Shown: positions 33,854 through 42,565 of the stretch, in pieces
Numbering within the stretch: the first letter of the stretch is position 1
Layout of the letters: the number at the start of each line of letters is the position of its first letter
Origin: Roseibium algicola
GTDB lineage: Bacteria > Pseudomonadota > Alphaproteobacteria > Rhizobiales > Stappiaceae
Direction of reading: 5' to 3'
Assembly (NCBI RefSeq): GCF_001999245.1
Contig: NZ_CP019630.1
Coordinates: 2,108,001 to 2,172,000 of the forward strand
Length of the DNA: 64,000 nucleotides
Program-made: the position numbers and the translations under genes
Notes under the pieces: model-generated
The model's database searches: none
Told to the model about the DNA's origin: nothing
What the model saw: the letters and a program-made list of their open reading frames with translations, nothing else

Positions 33854-35107
33854 CTACTGGATACCCGCCGCCTCCAGGCCGTTTTCGAAATAGAAGGTCT
33901 GCTGGTCGGGAGTGGCTACGAGATCACAGACCAGACGGGTATCGGTCGGTGGCTGCGCGGCGAAACTTTCGACGATATTGATCTTTCGATCGCGTATCTC
34001 GGCGATGTAGATGTTCTGACTGAGGTGGTTGGTCTGCGTGTCGATGGTGAGCGTGCCGCTCGGTCCCTCGATACTCACAGGGGTCTGCAAAGCCTTGAGT
34101 ACCTCGACACGGTCGACACTGCCGGCCTTGCGGACAGCTTCAGCCCACAAAAGCACACCTTCATAGGAGCGGGCGGTAACTTCCGCGACATAGTTGATCG
34201 GCTTCGAGGCATTCGCTCTCAGATCTTTCAGAAACTTGGCGTTCTTCGGAGTGTCGATTTCCTCGAAGTAGGCGAAAGAAACCAGCATGCCTTCCGTCTC
34301 TTCCGCGCCCAGCAGCGTCTGCTCGCCCCCGGCGGAAAAGACTGTCGAAGCCAATGGAATTTTGGCCTTCAGGCCAGCCGCAGCATATTGCTTGTAAAAG
34401 GAGATATGCGCAGCTCCGACCAGAGCGGAGACGACGAAATCAGGTTTTGCTGCCTCGATTTTCTTGATCGTCGGACCGAAATTGGTCACGTCCAGAGGGA
34501 AGAACTCGATCTCCTGGACCTCGCCGCCATTGTCCCCGACATATTTTTTCACCCATTGCGAGGTGATCTGGCCATAGTTGTAGTCGGCGGCGAGAACGTA
34601 GACCTTGCTGCCCCACTTTTTCATCGCATAGGGGATCAGCTTCTCCACTGTCTGCGCTGGTGTGGAGCCGGTACACACATTGTTGAAGTCACAAACGCCA
34701 CCCTCATAGAAGGTGTTGTAGAAATATAGCTTCTGGAAGCGGTTTAAGACCGGACGGATGGCCTCGCGCGACGCGGAGGTGATGCCGCCCTGGACCACGT
34801 CGACCTGATCTCCGGCTGCCAACTGGGTTGCATATTGGGTGTAGAACTGGATTGTCGTCTGCGGGTCGTAGGCGATGATCTCGACAGGCCGGTCCAACAG
34901 ACCCCCCGAGTCATTAATCTCCTTTACCGCGAGCCTTGTCGCCTCGAGCATCGGAGAGCCGAGCAGTTCGATGCCGCCCGATTGATCGAGCAAGACGCCC
35001 ATTTTAATGGGATCGGCGGCAAACGCTGAGCGGACTAGCGAGGGAGCAGCAAGCGCGAGCGGTGCAGCGGCAACACTCTTCAACAACGAACGACGGCTGA
35101 CAGACAT
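33854..35107 (-). CDS. ABC transporter substrate-binding protein (urea/amide type)
   Basis: 417-residue periplasmic receptor with a twin-arginine signal (MSVSRRSLLKSVAAAPLALA, cleavage about residue 31). Features of the FmdD/UrtA/AmiC branch of periplasmic amide receptors are KMGVLLDQSGGIELLGSPM, AYDPQTTIQFYTQYATQL, TSASREAIRPVLNRFQKLYFY, and VLAADYNYGQIT. The FmdD/AmiC group binds short-chain amides. The amidases at the end of the operon fit that. ATG 35107 has GGGGA eight bases upstream. The flotillin-like gene ends 62 bases upstream. Confidence 0.9.
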   Translation of the reverse strand: MSVSRRSLLKSVAAAPLALAAPSLVRSAFAADPIKMGVLLDQSGGIELLGSPMLEATRLAVKEINDSGGLLDRPVEIIAYDPQTTIQFYTQYATQLAAGDQVDVVQGGITSASREAIRPVLNRFQKLYFYNTFYEGGVCDFNNVCTGSTPAQTVEKLIPYAMKKWGSKVYVLAADYNYGQITSQWVKKYVGDNGGEVQEIEFFPLDVTNFGPTIKKIEAAKPDFVVSALVGAAHISFYKQYAAAGLKAKIPLASTVFSAGGEQTLLGAEETEGMLVSFAYFEEIDTPKNAKFLKDLRANASKPINYVAEVTARSYEGVLLWAEAVRKAGSVDRVEVLKALQTPVSIEGPSGTLTIDTQTNHLSQNIYIAEIRDRKINIVESFAAQPPTDTRLVCDLVATPDQQTFYFENGLEAAGIQ

Positions 35108-35169
35108 GGCTAAATTCCCCTTTTCGATTGACTGAGAGCAAGCGGATTGCTGGGTGTATGAATTTCCGG

Positions 35170-36831
35170 TCAAGCGTTCCTGGCGTCGGGCTCGGCCGAG
35201 GACGGTTGGGGCTCGGGCCGGTCGGCGTCCGTCATCGCGACGTTGGCGAAACCGAACGATGTTCGTTCGAGACCGCCACCGACATTGAGGCCGATCTCTT
35301 CCCCGAGTTTCTGGATCGCGGGAAGCTGAAGCGCCATGGACAGCACACTGTCGACGACCTGATTAACGGGAGCGCCCCCGCTATTCTGACCCAAGGGCGC
35401 AGAGCTGCCGCCAAATCCGGTGACATGATTGATCCGGATTGAGTCGATCTTCTCGGCCGGACGCACCATTTCCCTGACGACTTCGGGAAGTGTCTGGATA
35501 CGAGCGACATCGACCTTCATCTTCATAACTGCATCCGACTGGTCGTTCTGTGCGGCAACGAGAGCCGCCTCACCTTCCGCCTTGGCAAGCTGCTCGGCGC
35601 GGATACCGCGAGCCCTGGTCTCGCTTGCCTCAGCCTCGGCGGCGGCAAGTGTCCGGATGGTGTCGGCCTGCGAGGCGGTTCGGGCATCTTCCACGGAAGT
35701 TTCCTCCTCCGCTTTGATGAGTGCGACCGCCCGCAGACGTTCGGCCGCTGCGGTCGCACGCGACGTCTCGACCGTCTCGCGGGCCTTTGCTTCGTCGGCG
35801 AGCCGCTCTTGCGCAACGACTTCCGCGGCCGACTCTTCCGCCCGCTTTTCGGCAAGCCGGATGGCAACATCGTGCTTGGCCGCAGTGATCGCGAGTTCCG
35901 ATTGCAGCTCCTGCTCGCGCACGGCCTTGTCGCGTTCGATCTTCTCGGCGCGCACATCGGCCTCGCGCTGGATCGAAGCGCGTTCGCGCCGTCCCTCGGC
36001 AAGCGCTTGCGCTTCGGCGGTTTCAGCCTCGCTCAGGGCTTGATAGGTGCTCACCTGCTGTCTGCGCGCGAGTTCCGCCTGCTCTTCTTCCTGCTCGATC
36101 AGAAGCCGGCGCTTGGCGGCATCGAGATGGCTCTGCCGCACCGCGATATCGGCGCTGTCTTCGATTTCGGCGCGCTCGCGCCGGTTGGTGGCGATTACCT
36201 CGGCAAGACGGCGCATGCCGACTGCATTGAAGGCGTTGTTCTGATCGAGCGCACTGAAGGGGGTCTGATCGAGACGGGTGAGCGAAACAGCCTCAAGCAT
36301 CAGTCCGTTGGAGCCGACCCGCTCGCTCAAGGCGGCCGCGACCTCCGCTACATACTCGCCGCGTCGGTCCTGCAGCCCGTCCATCGTGTAACGGGCTGCG
36401 ACACTTAAAAGCGCATCCACGAGCTTGCCTTCAAGTATCCCTGTGAGGTCGGCGGCGCGGGAGGCCTTGCTGCCAAGCGCCTGGGCGGCGGTCGCCACCC
36501 CCTCCGCTGTCGGCTCGACCCGCACATAGAACTCGACGGTGACGTCGATGCGCAGACGGTCCTGGGTAATGATCGAACGTTCGCCAGCGCGCACCACCTC
36601 GAGCCGTACCGTCCGCATGCTGATTTCCGCAACTCGGTGGAGAATCGGCAGACTGACGAGGCCACCGTCCAATATAACACGCTGACCACCGAGGCCTGTC
36701 CGCACCAGGGCCACCTCGCGACTCGCCTTGACGAAGAATCGGCTGAGAAAAAGCACAATGATCAGAATTGCGAGGAGAACGAGCAGAGCCGAAAAAAGGA
36801 TCAAGATGCCATACTCCATTTTCGGCAGCAT
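35170..36831 (-). CDS. Flotillin-like membrane scaffold protein
   Basis: 553-residue SPFH/flotillin protein. A single membrane helix near the N-terminus (YGILILFSALLVLLAILIIVLF) is followed by the SPFH domain (EVALVRTGLGGQRVILDGG, LEVVRAGERSIITQDRLRIDVTVEFYVRV) and a long Ala/Glu/Arg-rich coiled coil (about residues 210-440) with the flotillin-like LAKAEGEAALVAAQND. It ends with a low-complexity tail. Such proteins organise membrane domains and clusters of transporters or secretion components. Starts at 36819 and 36849 (GTG) are also possible; 36831 is a compromise. It stands at the head of the amide-transporter/amidase operon, 62 bases before the receptor gene. Confidence 0.85.
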   Translation of the reverse strand: MLPKMEYGILILFSALLVLLAILIIVLFLSRFFVKASREVALVRTGLGGQRVILDGGLVSLPILHRVAEISMRTVRLEVVRAGERSIITQDRLRIDVTVEFYVRVEPTAEGVATAAQALGSKASRAADLTGILEGKLVDALLSVAARYTMDGLQDRRGEYVAEVAAALSERVGSNGLMLEAVSLTRLDQTPFSALDQNNAFNAVGMRRLAEVIATNRRERAEIEDSADIAVRQSHLDAAKRRLLIEQEEEQAELARRQQVSTYQALSEAETAEAQALAEGRRERASIQREADVRAEKIERDKAVREQELQSELAITAAKHDVAIRLAEKRAEESAAEVVAQERLADEAKARETVETSRATAAAERLRAVALIKAEEETSVEDARTASQADTIRTLAAAEAEASETRARGIRAEQLAKAEGEAALVAAQNDQSDAVMKMKVDVARIQTLPEVVREMVRPAEKIDSIRINHVTGFGGSSAPLGQNSGGAPVNQVVDSVLSMALQLPAIQKLGEEIGLNVGGGLERTSFGFANVAMTDADRPEPQPSSAEPDARNA

Positions 36832-36993
36832 CCGGCCTGCGCCGATCACGCCTCAAGCGGGCCTGACAACGCGGATGCGTCCTGAGATTTGCGCTGTCCC
36901 GTGAGGCCGGGCTTGAAGCCACACCAGGGTCGTGATGCGATAATAGGCACGCCCATGTTTTCACCAAAATGAGTTTGTGCGATGCTTATAATC

Positions 36994-37091
36994 GTATTTT
37001 CCGATAGAGAGGGATTGGACTACTGCAAAAGTCCGATACCCAAGTCGGAAAATACCCACAAACCGCCATGCCTCGCGCTTGTCGAGACATG
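36994..37091. ncRNA. Structured element with nested and tandem stem-loops
   Basis: Between the LysR gene and the flotillin gene. An 11-base inverted repeat GTATTTTCCGA (36994-37004) / TCGGAAAATAC (37045-37055) encloses an inner stem GGACT (37017-37021) / AGTCC (37030-37034). Next to it a second strong hairpin GCCATGCCTCG / CGAGACATGGC (37062-37090, one G-U pair) follows. No T tract is present, so it does not look like two simple terminators. It could be a leader RNA of the flotillin-amidase operon, the 3' end of the LysR transcript, or a protein-binding site. Confidence 0.4.
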
Positions 37092-37155
37092 GCACGGCAT
37101 GACCGCGACGCACCTGGCGCATCGCGGGGGACTGGTCACCAATAGTTTACGGACA

Positions 37156-38043
37156 TCACGCGTCGGCCGGCGCGGACATTCCTTCCAGCAGGCGATCGTT
37201 GATAAAGTCGGCCAGTTCGGTGACGACGCGCGAGTTGCTGTGCTTGCGGAAGGAATAGACGAGTTCAACGACCGGGAGCTGTGGCAGACCTGCATCACGC
37301 TGGATGATACGCAGCGGCGGCGTGACAAGCGTGCGCGCCAGAACAGAGATGCCGAGCCCCCCGGCGAGCGCGGACTTCAGACAATCGAAGCTCGGCCCGA
37401 CGAAGCTTATATGCCAGGGACGCTGACGCTCCTCGAGGGCCCCGATGGCGAAACGCCTGTAGGCGCAGCCTTCGGGAAAGAGAATCATCGGAGCGGACTC
37501 GTCAGCTGCCGGGACGTAATTCGGACCGGCGACCCAGACGAGTTGCTCGGTGAGTGCGACGACCCCTTTGGAAGCGCCTGCTTCCTGTTTGAAAAACGCG
37601 AGATCGAACTCCCCGCGTTCACTGCGCCGCATCAGATTGTCCGATTGGTTGGCCTCTACCTCGAGAGCCACCATCGGGTGCCGCTGCTTAAAACGCGCCA
37701 GCCAGATGGCGATATCCCGGCCGAAAAAATCCAGCGGCACACCCAGGCGAACCGAGCCGGAGAGCACGTCGTCGGACATTGACGAATAAGCCTCATCGTT
37801 GAGTTGTAGCATTCGGCGAGCGTATTGCGCCAATCGCTTGCCTTCGCCGGTGAGCTCAAGGACGCGGCCTTTCCGGCGCATCAGTAGCTCCTTGCCGACC
37901 TGCATCTCCAGCTTGGCAATCTGCTGGCTGATCGTCGATTGAGCCCGCCCGACAATCTCGGCCGTACGGGAGAAACTCATGGTGTCTGCGACAACCAGAA
38001 AAGAGCGTAGGCAGTCGATGTCGAAATTGACGTGTCGGGTCAT
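37156..38043 (-). CDS. LysR-family transcriptional regulator
   Basis: 295-residue LTTR: FDIDCLRSFLVVADTMSFSRTAEIVGRAQSTISQQIAKLE is the DNA-binding helix-turn-helix, followed by SGSVRLGVPLDFFGRDIAIWLARF and the ligand domain ending FINDRLLEGMSAPADA. The QSTISQQI recognition helix places it with the LTTRs related to acidic amino acid/aromatic regulators, but the effector is not known. It is divergent from the dehalogenase gene and upstream of, and codirectional with, the flotillin-amidase operon, so it could control either. Confidence 0.92.
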   Translation of the reverse strand: MTRHVNFDIDCLRSFLVVADTMSFSRTAEIVGRAQSTISQQIAKLEMQVGKELLMRRKGRVLELTGEGKRLAQYARRMLQLNDEAYSSMSDDVLSGSVRLGVPLDFFGRDIAIWLARFKQRHPMVALEVEANQSDNLMRRSERGEFDLAFFKQEAGASKGVVALTEQLVWVAGPNYVPAADESAPMILFPEGCAYRRFAIGALEERQRPWHISFVGPSFDCLKSALAGGLGISVLARTLVTPPLRIIQRDAGLPQLPVVELVYSFRKHSNSRVVTELADFINDRLLEGMSAPADA

Positions 38044-38218
38044 TATCGTGAAATCCGATTAAGTGGATCATTATAATTCATTTTGTCACTCGATTGTCCT
38101 TCCGTAAACAGCAATCTTGAGCGGCATGAATGATCCGCCGTTTCGGCGATGGCGGAACACCTCCGGGGAACACCGGGCCGCTGTCGAGCCATCTCCTCCA
38201 GAGTCAAGAGAGGTCAAA
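38044..38218. promoter_or_regulatory. Divergent LysR-HAD control region
   Basis: AT-rich DNA next to the LysR start with ATCC(N8)GGAT (38053-38068) and ATTATAAT (38070-38077). The former is a possible LysR binding dyad but lacks an exact T-N11-A. No clear -35/-10 pair stands out. Confidence 0.3.
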
Positions 38219-38968
38219 GTGCCGGTCAAAGCTGTCGTCTTCGATGCCTACGGAACTCTTTACGATCCACAATCCGTCGCAACCGTGACGGATCGGGCCT
38301 ATCCGGGTTATGGCGAAATGATCACGCAGGTCTGGCGGATCAAGCAGCTCGAATACACGTGGCTGCGTTCGCTGATGCAGAAATACGAAGACTTCGAAAG
38401 CATCACCTCTGCCTCGCTCAGATACACGCTCAAATTGCTCGGTCTGCCGTTGATAGACAGCGTGTTCACATCGATCCTCGAGAAATACAGGTGGCTAGAC
38501 CCCTATCCCGAGGCGCATGACGCTCTGGAAGGACTGGCCGGGCACGACCTTGCGATACTTTCGAACGGCAGCCCGAACATGTTGAACGAGCTTGTGCGGA
38601 ACACCGGCTTCGACCGGCAAATCAACCACGTTATCAGCGTCGACCCGATGCGCATTTACAAGCCCAGCCCACTAGCCTACGCACTTATCGAGACACGGCT
38701 GGGCGTTCAGCCTTCGGAAGTGATGTTCGTTTCATCGAACCCGTTCGACGCCTGCGGCGCCAAGGCTTTCGGCCTTAAGGTCGCATGGATCGACCGCGTT
38801 CCGTCGGACGCCATGGTCGAGGCGTGCAAACGCAGCGACCGGATAGCGCCGGTCACAATGTTCCGCGCCGTTCGCCAGCAGATGGACGAACTCGGCTTCG
38901 ATCCGGACCACAGGATTTCCTCGCTCACCGGGTTGGCCGATCTGCTTCAGTCGGAATTGTTAGGCTAG
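38219..38968 (+). CDS. Haloacid dehalogenase type II (HAD superfamily)
   Basis: 249-residue cytosolic hydrolase. Nucleophile Asp9 in VVFDAYGTLYD, motif II Ser in LSNGSPNMLN, motif III Lys in RIYKPSPLAYALI and motif IV in FVSSNPFDACGAKAFGLKVAWI match L-2-haloacid dehalogenases, which replace halogen by hydroxyl on 2-haloalkanoic acids with inversion. The GTG at 38219 is taken as start because AGAGG stands five to six bases before it and the upstream extension has no family features; 38117 would be an alternative ATG. Divergent LysR regulator next door. It stands apart from the amide genes unless the substrate is a haloacid or haloacetamide. Confidence 0.9.
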   Translation: MPVKAVVFDAYGTLYDPQSVATVTDRAYPGYGEMITQVWRIKQLEYTWLRSLMQKYEDFESITSASLRYTLKLLGLPLIDSVFTSILEKYRWLDPYPEAHDALEGLAGHDLAILSNGSPNMLNELVRNTGFDRQINHVISVDPMRIYKPSPLAYALIETRLGVQPSEVMFVSSNPFDACGAKAFGLKVAWIDRVPSDAMVEACKRSDRIAPVTMFRAVRQQMDELGFDPDHRISSLTGLADLLQSELLG

Positions 38969-39009
38969 GCCCACATGTTAGCTGATACGCGGGCCAGACA
39001 GCGCATATG

Positions 39010-39034
39010 CGAATGACGGCAGTCATTCGTTTGT
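39010..39034 (+). terminator. Terminator downstream of the dehalogenase
   Basis: Eight-base stem CGAATGAC-GGCA-GTCATTCG followed directly by TTTGT, about 40 bases after the dehalogenase stop. The short T tract is compatible with a weak intrinsic terminator. Confidence 0.5.
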
Positions 39035-39101
39035 CCTGACCTGCACGCCCGAAAACCCCGCGCTTTGAGGTTAGCCTGTTCCCAATTGAAAGAAGCAGAC
39101 G

Positions 39102-39260
39102 ATGAAGCGATCCCGGTTCTTCGAAGAACATATCATTGGTATTTTGAAGGAGCATCAGGCTAGCATTTTTGCCGCCGAGCTATGCCGTAAAACTGGCGTC
39201 AGAGATGCGATCTTCTACATTTTTGGACAACTCTCCCGATGCAAGGTTTTTGAGATCTGA
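39102..39260 (+). pseudogene. IS3-family OrfA remnant
   Basis: A 52-codon frame begins MKRSRFFEEHIIGILKEHQA and continues AAELCRKTGVRDAIFYIF. This is the helix-turn-helix start of an IS3-family OrfA (normally MKRSRFTEEQIIxILKExEAG...CRKHGISxATFYKWK). It loses the family text after FYIF and stops at 39260. No OrfB is present. It is degraded at several conserved positions (K to I in the YKWK motif). Confidence 0.75.
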
Positions 39261-39454
39261 TCGAAGCCGGTATCTGGGTGCCAACATCTATTCGGCGTCA
39301 CCAGAACGCTGCTAGCGCGCCCAAATGGGAAATCCGAGTGTGAAGGCCTCGACAAGTGGCCAGCTTCGATAAGTCATTAAAATACTCAGGTTCCCTTCAA
39401 ACCGGTCGTCACATTTCTCGCAGTCTTGCACCTCTCTGCCGTACCACTTCTGTT

Positions 39455-40468
39455 TTAGGCGGTACCGAACTCCGTGTTTTGTCGCAACATGGCAAATATG
39501 ATCCGCGCGTTCTTGTTGGCGATTGCGACGATCGCTTTAGCAGCCCCCCGTCGCTCCTGGAGACCAATGGCCCACTGACTAACCGCATCGTGGTGCTTTG
39601 GTGCCGTTCGCAAAACCGCACGTGCCCCGTGAACCAGCAGTGCTCTAAGGTGTCGGTCACCACGTTTTGATATGCCCTGGAGCATTTGCCTGTTCCCACT
39701 CGAATGTTGTTTTGGAACCAAACCAAGCCACGCGGCCAGATGACGGCCGTTATTGAACTCGGCTCCGTCTACGATCGCCGCGACAATAGCAGTCGCTGTT
39801 TTGGGACCCACGCCACGGATCTTTGCGATACGCTGACAGGCCTCATTGCTGCGGAAAACCCGATTGATCTCACGATCAAACCAGACGACACGTCGGTCCA
39901 GTTCACATAGCATCTCAAAGAGCTGCTCTGGCAGTGAGGTGAAAAGATCACCAAGCCTGTCCCGCTCCATGGTCAACAAACGCAGGACCACGCGTCTGGC
40001 GCGAGTAATTGAGAGACCGAAGGCAAGGCCACGGTCCAGAAGCAATCCACGCGTCTGAGAGACAAGGGCAGTTCGACGATTGACGAGTCGTTGGCGTACA
40101 CGATGTAATGCTTGAATGTCCTGCTGACCAAGCGATTTGGGTGGAACGAACCGCATGTTCGGCTGACGCAGTGCCGTACAGATAGCAGCTGCATCGTTTT
40201 GAACATTCTTTTGATGACGGGCGAAAGGTTTGAGGTATTGTGGGGCGATGATCCGAACCGAGTGGCCGAGCGCTTCAAATTCTCTTTGCCAATAGAATGC
40301 GCCAGTACAGGCCTCGATACCGATCTGACAACCCGCCAATCGACCGATATCGTTGAGAAACCGCGCACGCCCAAGGCGTTTGCGATAGACAATGTTGCCC
40401 TCGGCATCTTCACCGTGCAGCTGAAACACGTTCTTCGCCAGATCAACCCCAAGATAGTGCAGTCTCAT
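39455..40468 (-). CDS. IS110-family transposase
   Basis: 337-residue transposase of the IS110 family, which uses a RuvC-like DEDD active site and a C-terminal transposase_20 domain with a catalytic Ser. Motifs: LGVDLAKNVFQLHG (first Asp), IGIEACTGAFYWQREFEALGH (Glu), QNDAAAICTALRQ (Asp pair region), and in the C-terminal part RGVGPKTATAIVAAI, LAAWLGLVPKQHSSGNRQMLQGISKRGDRHLRALLVHGARAV. ATG 40468 has GGAGGAG six bases upstream. It is complete and the only apparently intact transposase in the window. The Asp spacing in QKNVQND is slightly unusual. IS110 elements have no long terminal inverted repeats, so the exact ends are not set. Confidence 0.88.
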   Translation of the reverse strand: MRLHYLGVDLAKNVFQLHGEDAEGNIVYRKRLGRARFLNDIGRLAGCQIGIEACTGAFYWQREFEALGHSVRIIAPQYLKPFARHQKNVQNDAAAICTALRQPNMRFVPPKSLGQQDIQALHRVRQRLVNRRTALVSQTRGLLLDRGLAFGLSITRARRVVLRLLTMERDRLGDLFTSLPEQLFEMLCELDRRVVWFDREINRVFRSNEACQRIAKIRGVGPKTATAIVAAIVDGAEFNNGRHLAAWLGLVPKQHSSGNRQMLQGISKRGDRHLRALLVHGARAVLRTAPKHHDAVSQWAIGLQERRGAAKAIVAIANKNARIIFAMLRQNTEFGTA

Positions 40469-40667
40469 GATCTTCTCCTCCATATTCACGGCTTCCAGCC
40501 CTGAGTGTAGAGGGAGAGCTGTCCGTCCCATCAAGTGGCGCTCAATGTATGGCAGCATGGACGCTTCGATGATGAGCCAGATGAAGGCACCTTCTGGGCA
40601 GACATCTCCCGAGCGCCACTGCTCTCACAAGAGCTGCTACAATCAATTTGTAAGCTGGCGTCGATCT

Positions 40668-41115
40668 GGTTACATGGGACGGTCCCGTGACGGACTAACC
40701 AGCAAGTTCCACGCGCTCGCGAACCCCTGCGGCTTACCCACCAAACTGAGCTTGAGCGAAGGCCAAGCCTACGATGGCCTGGCCATCAGGCCATGCCACT
40801 TCTTTCCGGCCTGCCCGAAAACGCCGTTGTCCTAGCTGATCGGGCTTACGATGCCGAAGTCATTCGCGATCTCATCAAAGACCAGAATGCTTTCCCGAAC
40901 ATCCCACCCAAGCCGCAACGCCGCCACCGCCCAGCTTTCTCCAAGCCCTCTAAGAGATGCGTAATCCGGTCGAGAGGCTCTTAAACAAGTTCAAGCATTT
41001 CAGAGCCGTAGCCACTCGATACGAGAAGGACCCACACAACTACATGGCTGGTGTCAAACTCGCTTCAGCAAGAATATGGATCAGGTTCAATAAATCCAAG
41101 TCCGAGTATTCCTGA
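40668..41115 (+). pseudogene. IS5-family transposase remnant
   Basis: Frames read MGRSRDGLTSKFHALANP and GLPTKLSLSEGQAYDG; then, after a shift near 40795, ENAVVLADRAYDAEVIRDLI (catalytic Asp in DRAYD); then, after another shift, RNPVERLLNKFKHFRAVATRYEKDPHNY (catalytic Glu in VERLLN) and AGVKLASARIWIRF, ending at 41115. The N-terminal third is missing. Two frameshifts make it inactive. Confidence 0.82.
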
Positions 41116-41434
41116 GACACCAATAGTCGATAAGTTTTCCCTGTCACCCTCTCGAAACGAGTGCCAAACGCATTGCGCACACCAAAGTGTCTTGCTTCTA
41201 TTAGAATACGTTCATACTCTTATTGGTGCGTATCGTTTCCCAATTTGGAGGACCGTGAATGCATTCACTGCAAGGCTTCACTGGCATTCACCCGCTACAT
41301 TTAGGCAGGCCAAGGTAATATATTTACTGCCATGTGAAATAACCATCGTCGCAATTAGCCACCTCTAGGTAAAGGATCGTATATTGACTCATAAATACAT
41401 TCCTTTTAGGTCGCAGGGGAATAAAACAGGCCCC
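41116..41434. other. AT-rich region upstream of the LysR gene
   Basis: No gene recognised. Lower in GC than most of the window, matching the LysR gene it precedes, so it probably came with it and holds its promoter. Confidence 0.35.
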
Positions 41435-42391
41435 ATGAAAACACAGATCGAGGTCAGGCACATGCGTTATGCTATTGTGGTTGCGAAATTAGGAAGTTTT
41501 CGCAAAGCTGCTTTAGCATTACATGTGAAGCAATCAACGATCAGCCGAACAATGGCACAGCTAGAAGAATATCTTGGATTAAAATTATTTAGACGAACCA
41601 CCGGAGGCGTATACGTCACGAGACCCGGCCAACAGGTTGTTCGAATTTTTTACCACTTAATTAACTCGGTCGACGATATGTCGATTAACGCCCGAGACCT
41701 TGCACTGGGCCAATCTGGTCAACTGACAATTGGACACTATATTTCGCTAACTTCAGGCAACCTCCGTTCGATTTTAACTGAGTTTTCAGATCAATTTCCC
41801 AACGTGGAACTTCGCACAGTTGAGGAAACACGATTAAACCTGCTTTCTGAACTGGCGAGTGGTTTCATCGACATTGCGGTTGTTTCTGGCTACCCAGCGA
41901 GTGGAGAAGAGTCCGCTTTGGCGGTTTGGACGGAACGCATTTTGGTCGCGTTACCCATGTCGCATCCCATAGCAAATAAGGAAATTGTGTACTGGACTGA
42001 TTTAAAAGAAGAAACGTTCCTTGTCAGCGAACGAGATCCCGATTTAGAAATTCAGAAAATTCTCCATTCAAAACTAACATTTACCGAAGGGCGCGCTAAG
42101 ATTGTTCGTCACAAAGCCAGCACAGAGAATATCAGAAGCTTGGTTGGCGCGGGTTTTGGCGTCAGCCTAATTGTCGAATGCAGTTCTGGTGCTCACTATC
42201 CTGGAGTTATCTACCAAGAACTGCAGGATGGAAACGGCCCAACTCGTATCAACTATGTTGCCTATTGGCGTGGTGACAGCTACAATCCTGTTCTTCACAA
42301 CTTTATCGACTTATTGGAACAGCGTTTTCCCCGGTCAAATCTCGACCGGCACCCCGCCGCGCCTTCGCAAATCCGCGATCCGTCGCAATAA
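41435..42391 (+). CDS. LysR-family transcriptional regulator (C-terminus altered at a junction)
   Basis: 318-residue LTTR. HTH: VRHMRYAIVVAKLGSFRKAALALHVKQSTISRTMAQLEEYLG; effector domain with GQSGQLTIGHYISLTSGNLR and VGAGFGVSLIVECSSG. The gene is markedly AT-rich compared with flanks. The last roughly 22 codons (from about 42325, SNLDRHPAAPSQIRDPSQ) run antisense through the end of the DUF2274 gene and are GC-rich, so the natural end has been replaced by read-through across a recombination junction. The ATG at 41435 is preferred; a TTG at 41384 is an alternative with no clear ribosome site. Its target is unknown. Confidence 0.78.
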   Translation: MKTQIEVRHMRYAIVVAKLGSFRKAALALHVKQSTISRTMAQLEEYLGLKLFRRTTGGVYVTRPGQQVVRIFYHLINSVDDMSINARDLALGQSGQLTIGHYISLTSGNLRSILTEFSDQFPNVELRTVEETRLNLLSELASGFIDIAVVSGYPASGEESALAVWTERILVALPMSHPIANKEIVYWTDLKEETFLVSERDPDLEIQKILHSKLTFTEGRAKIVRHKASTENIRSLVGAGFGVSLIVECSSGAHYPGVIYQELQDGNGPTRINYVAYWRGDSYNPVLHNFIDLLEQRFPRSNLDRHPAAPSQIRDPSQ

Positions 42392-42563
42392 ACCTCTCCA
42401 GCATCGGCACAATCAGCCTGGCAGGCTCCTCAACAACCTGCCCACTCTGCCGCCCAAGAATCTCGGCATAATCCACCAGATCCCGATGCAGCTTTGCGGG
42501 CAATTCCACACTCACCTTGACCGGCTTGTCGTCCGGTAGCGGCCCCAGTTTCAGTTTCACCAC
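42303..42563 (-). CDS. DUF2274 domain-containing protein
   Basis: Short protein (86 aa) of the DUF2274 family, which almost always follows trbI in alphaproteobacterial conjugation clusters. The pattern KLKLGPLPDDKPVKVSVELP and LHRDLVDYAEILGRQSGQ is family-typical and resembles a ribbon-helix-helix DNA-binding fold. The start is taken as GTG 42563 with GGAGG six bases upstream. The last codons (GENAVPISR) enter the junction with the LysR gene, so the natural C-terminus may be modified. Confidence 0.82.
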   Translation of the reverse strand: MVKLKLGPLPDDKPVKVSVELPAKLHRDLVDYAEILGRQSGQVVEEPARLIVPMLERFIATDRGFAKARRGAGRDLTGENAVPISR

Positions 42564-42565
42564 AA

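Noticed and set aside
35429..36043. Ala/Ser-rich 204-codon plus-strand frame
   Set aside because: Mirror of the Ala/Glu/Arg coiled coil of the flotillin; its low complexity is explained by this.
37062..37091. Intrinsic terminator for the LysR gene
   Set aside because: The hairpin is strong but there is no T tract on either strand, so it was kept only as part of a structured element.
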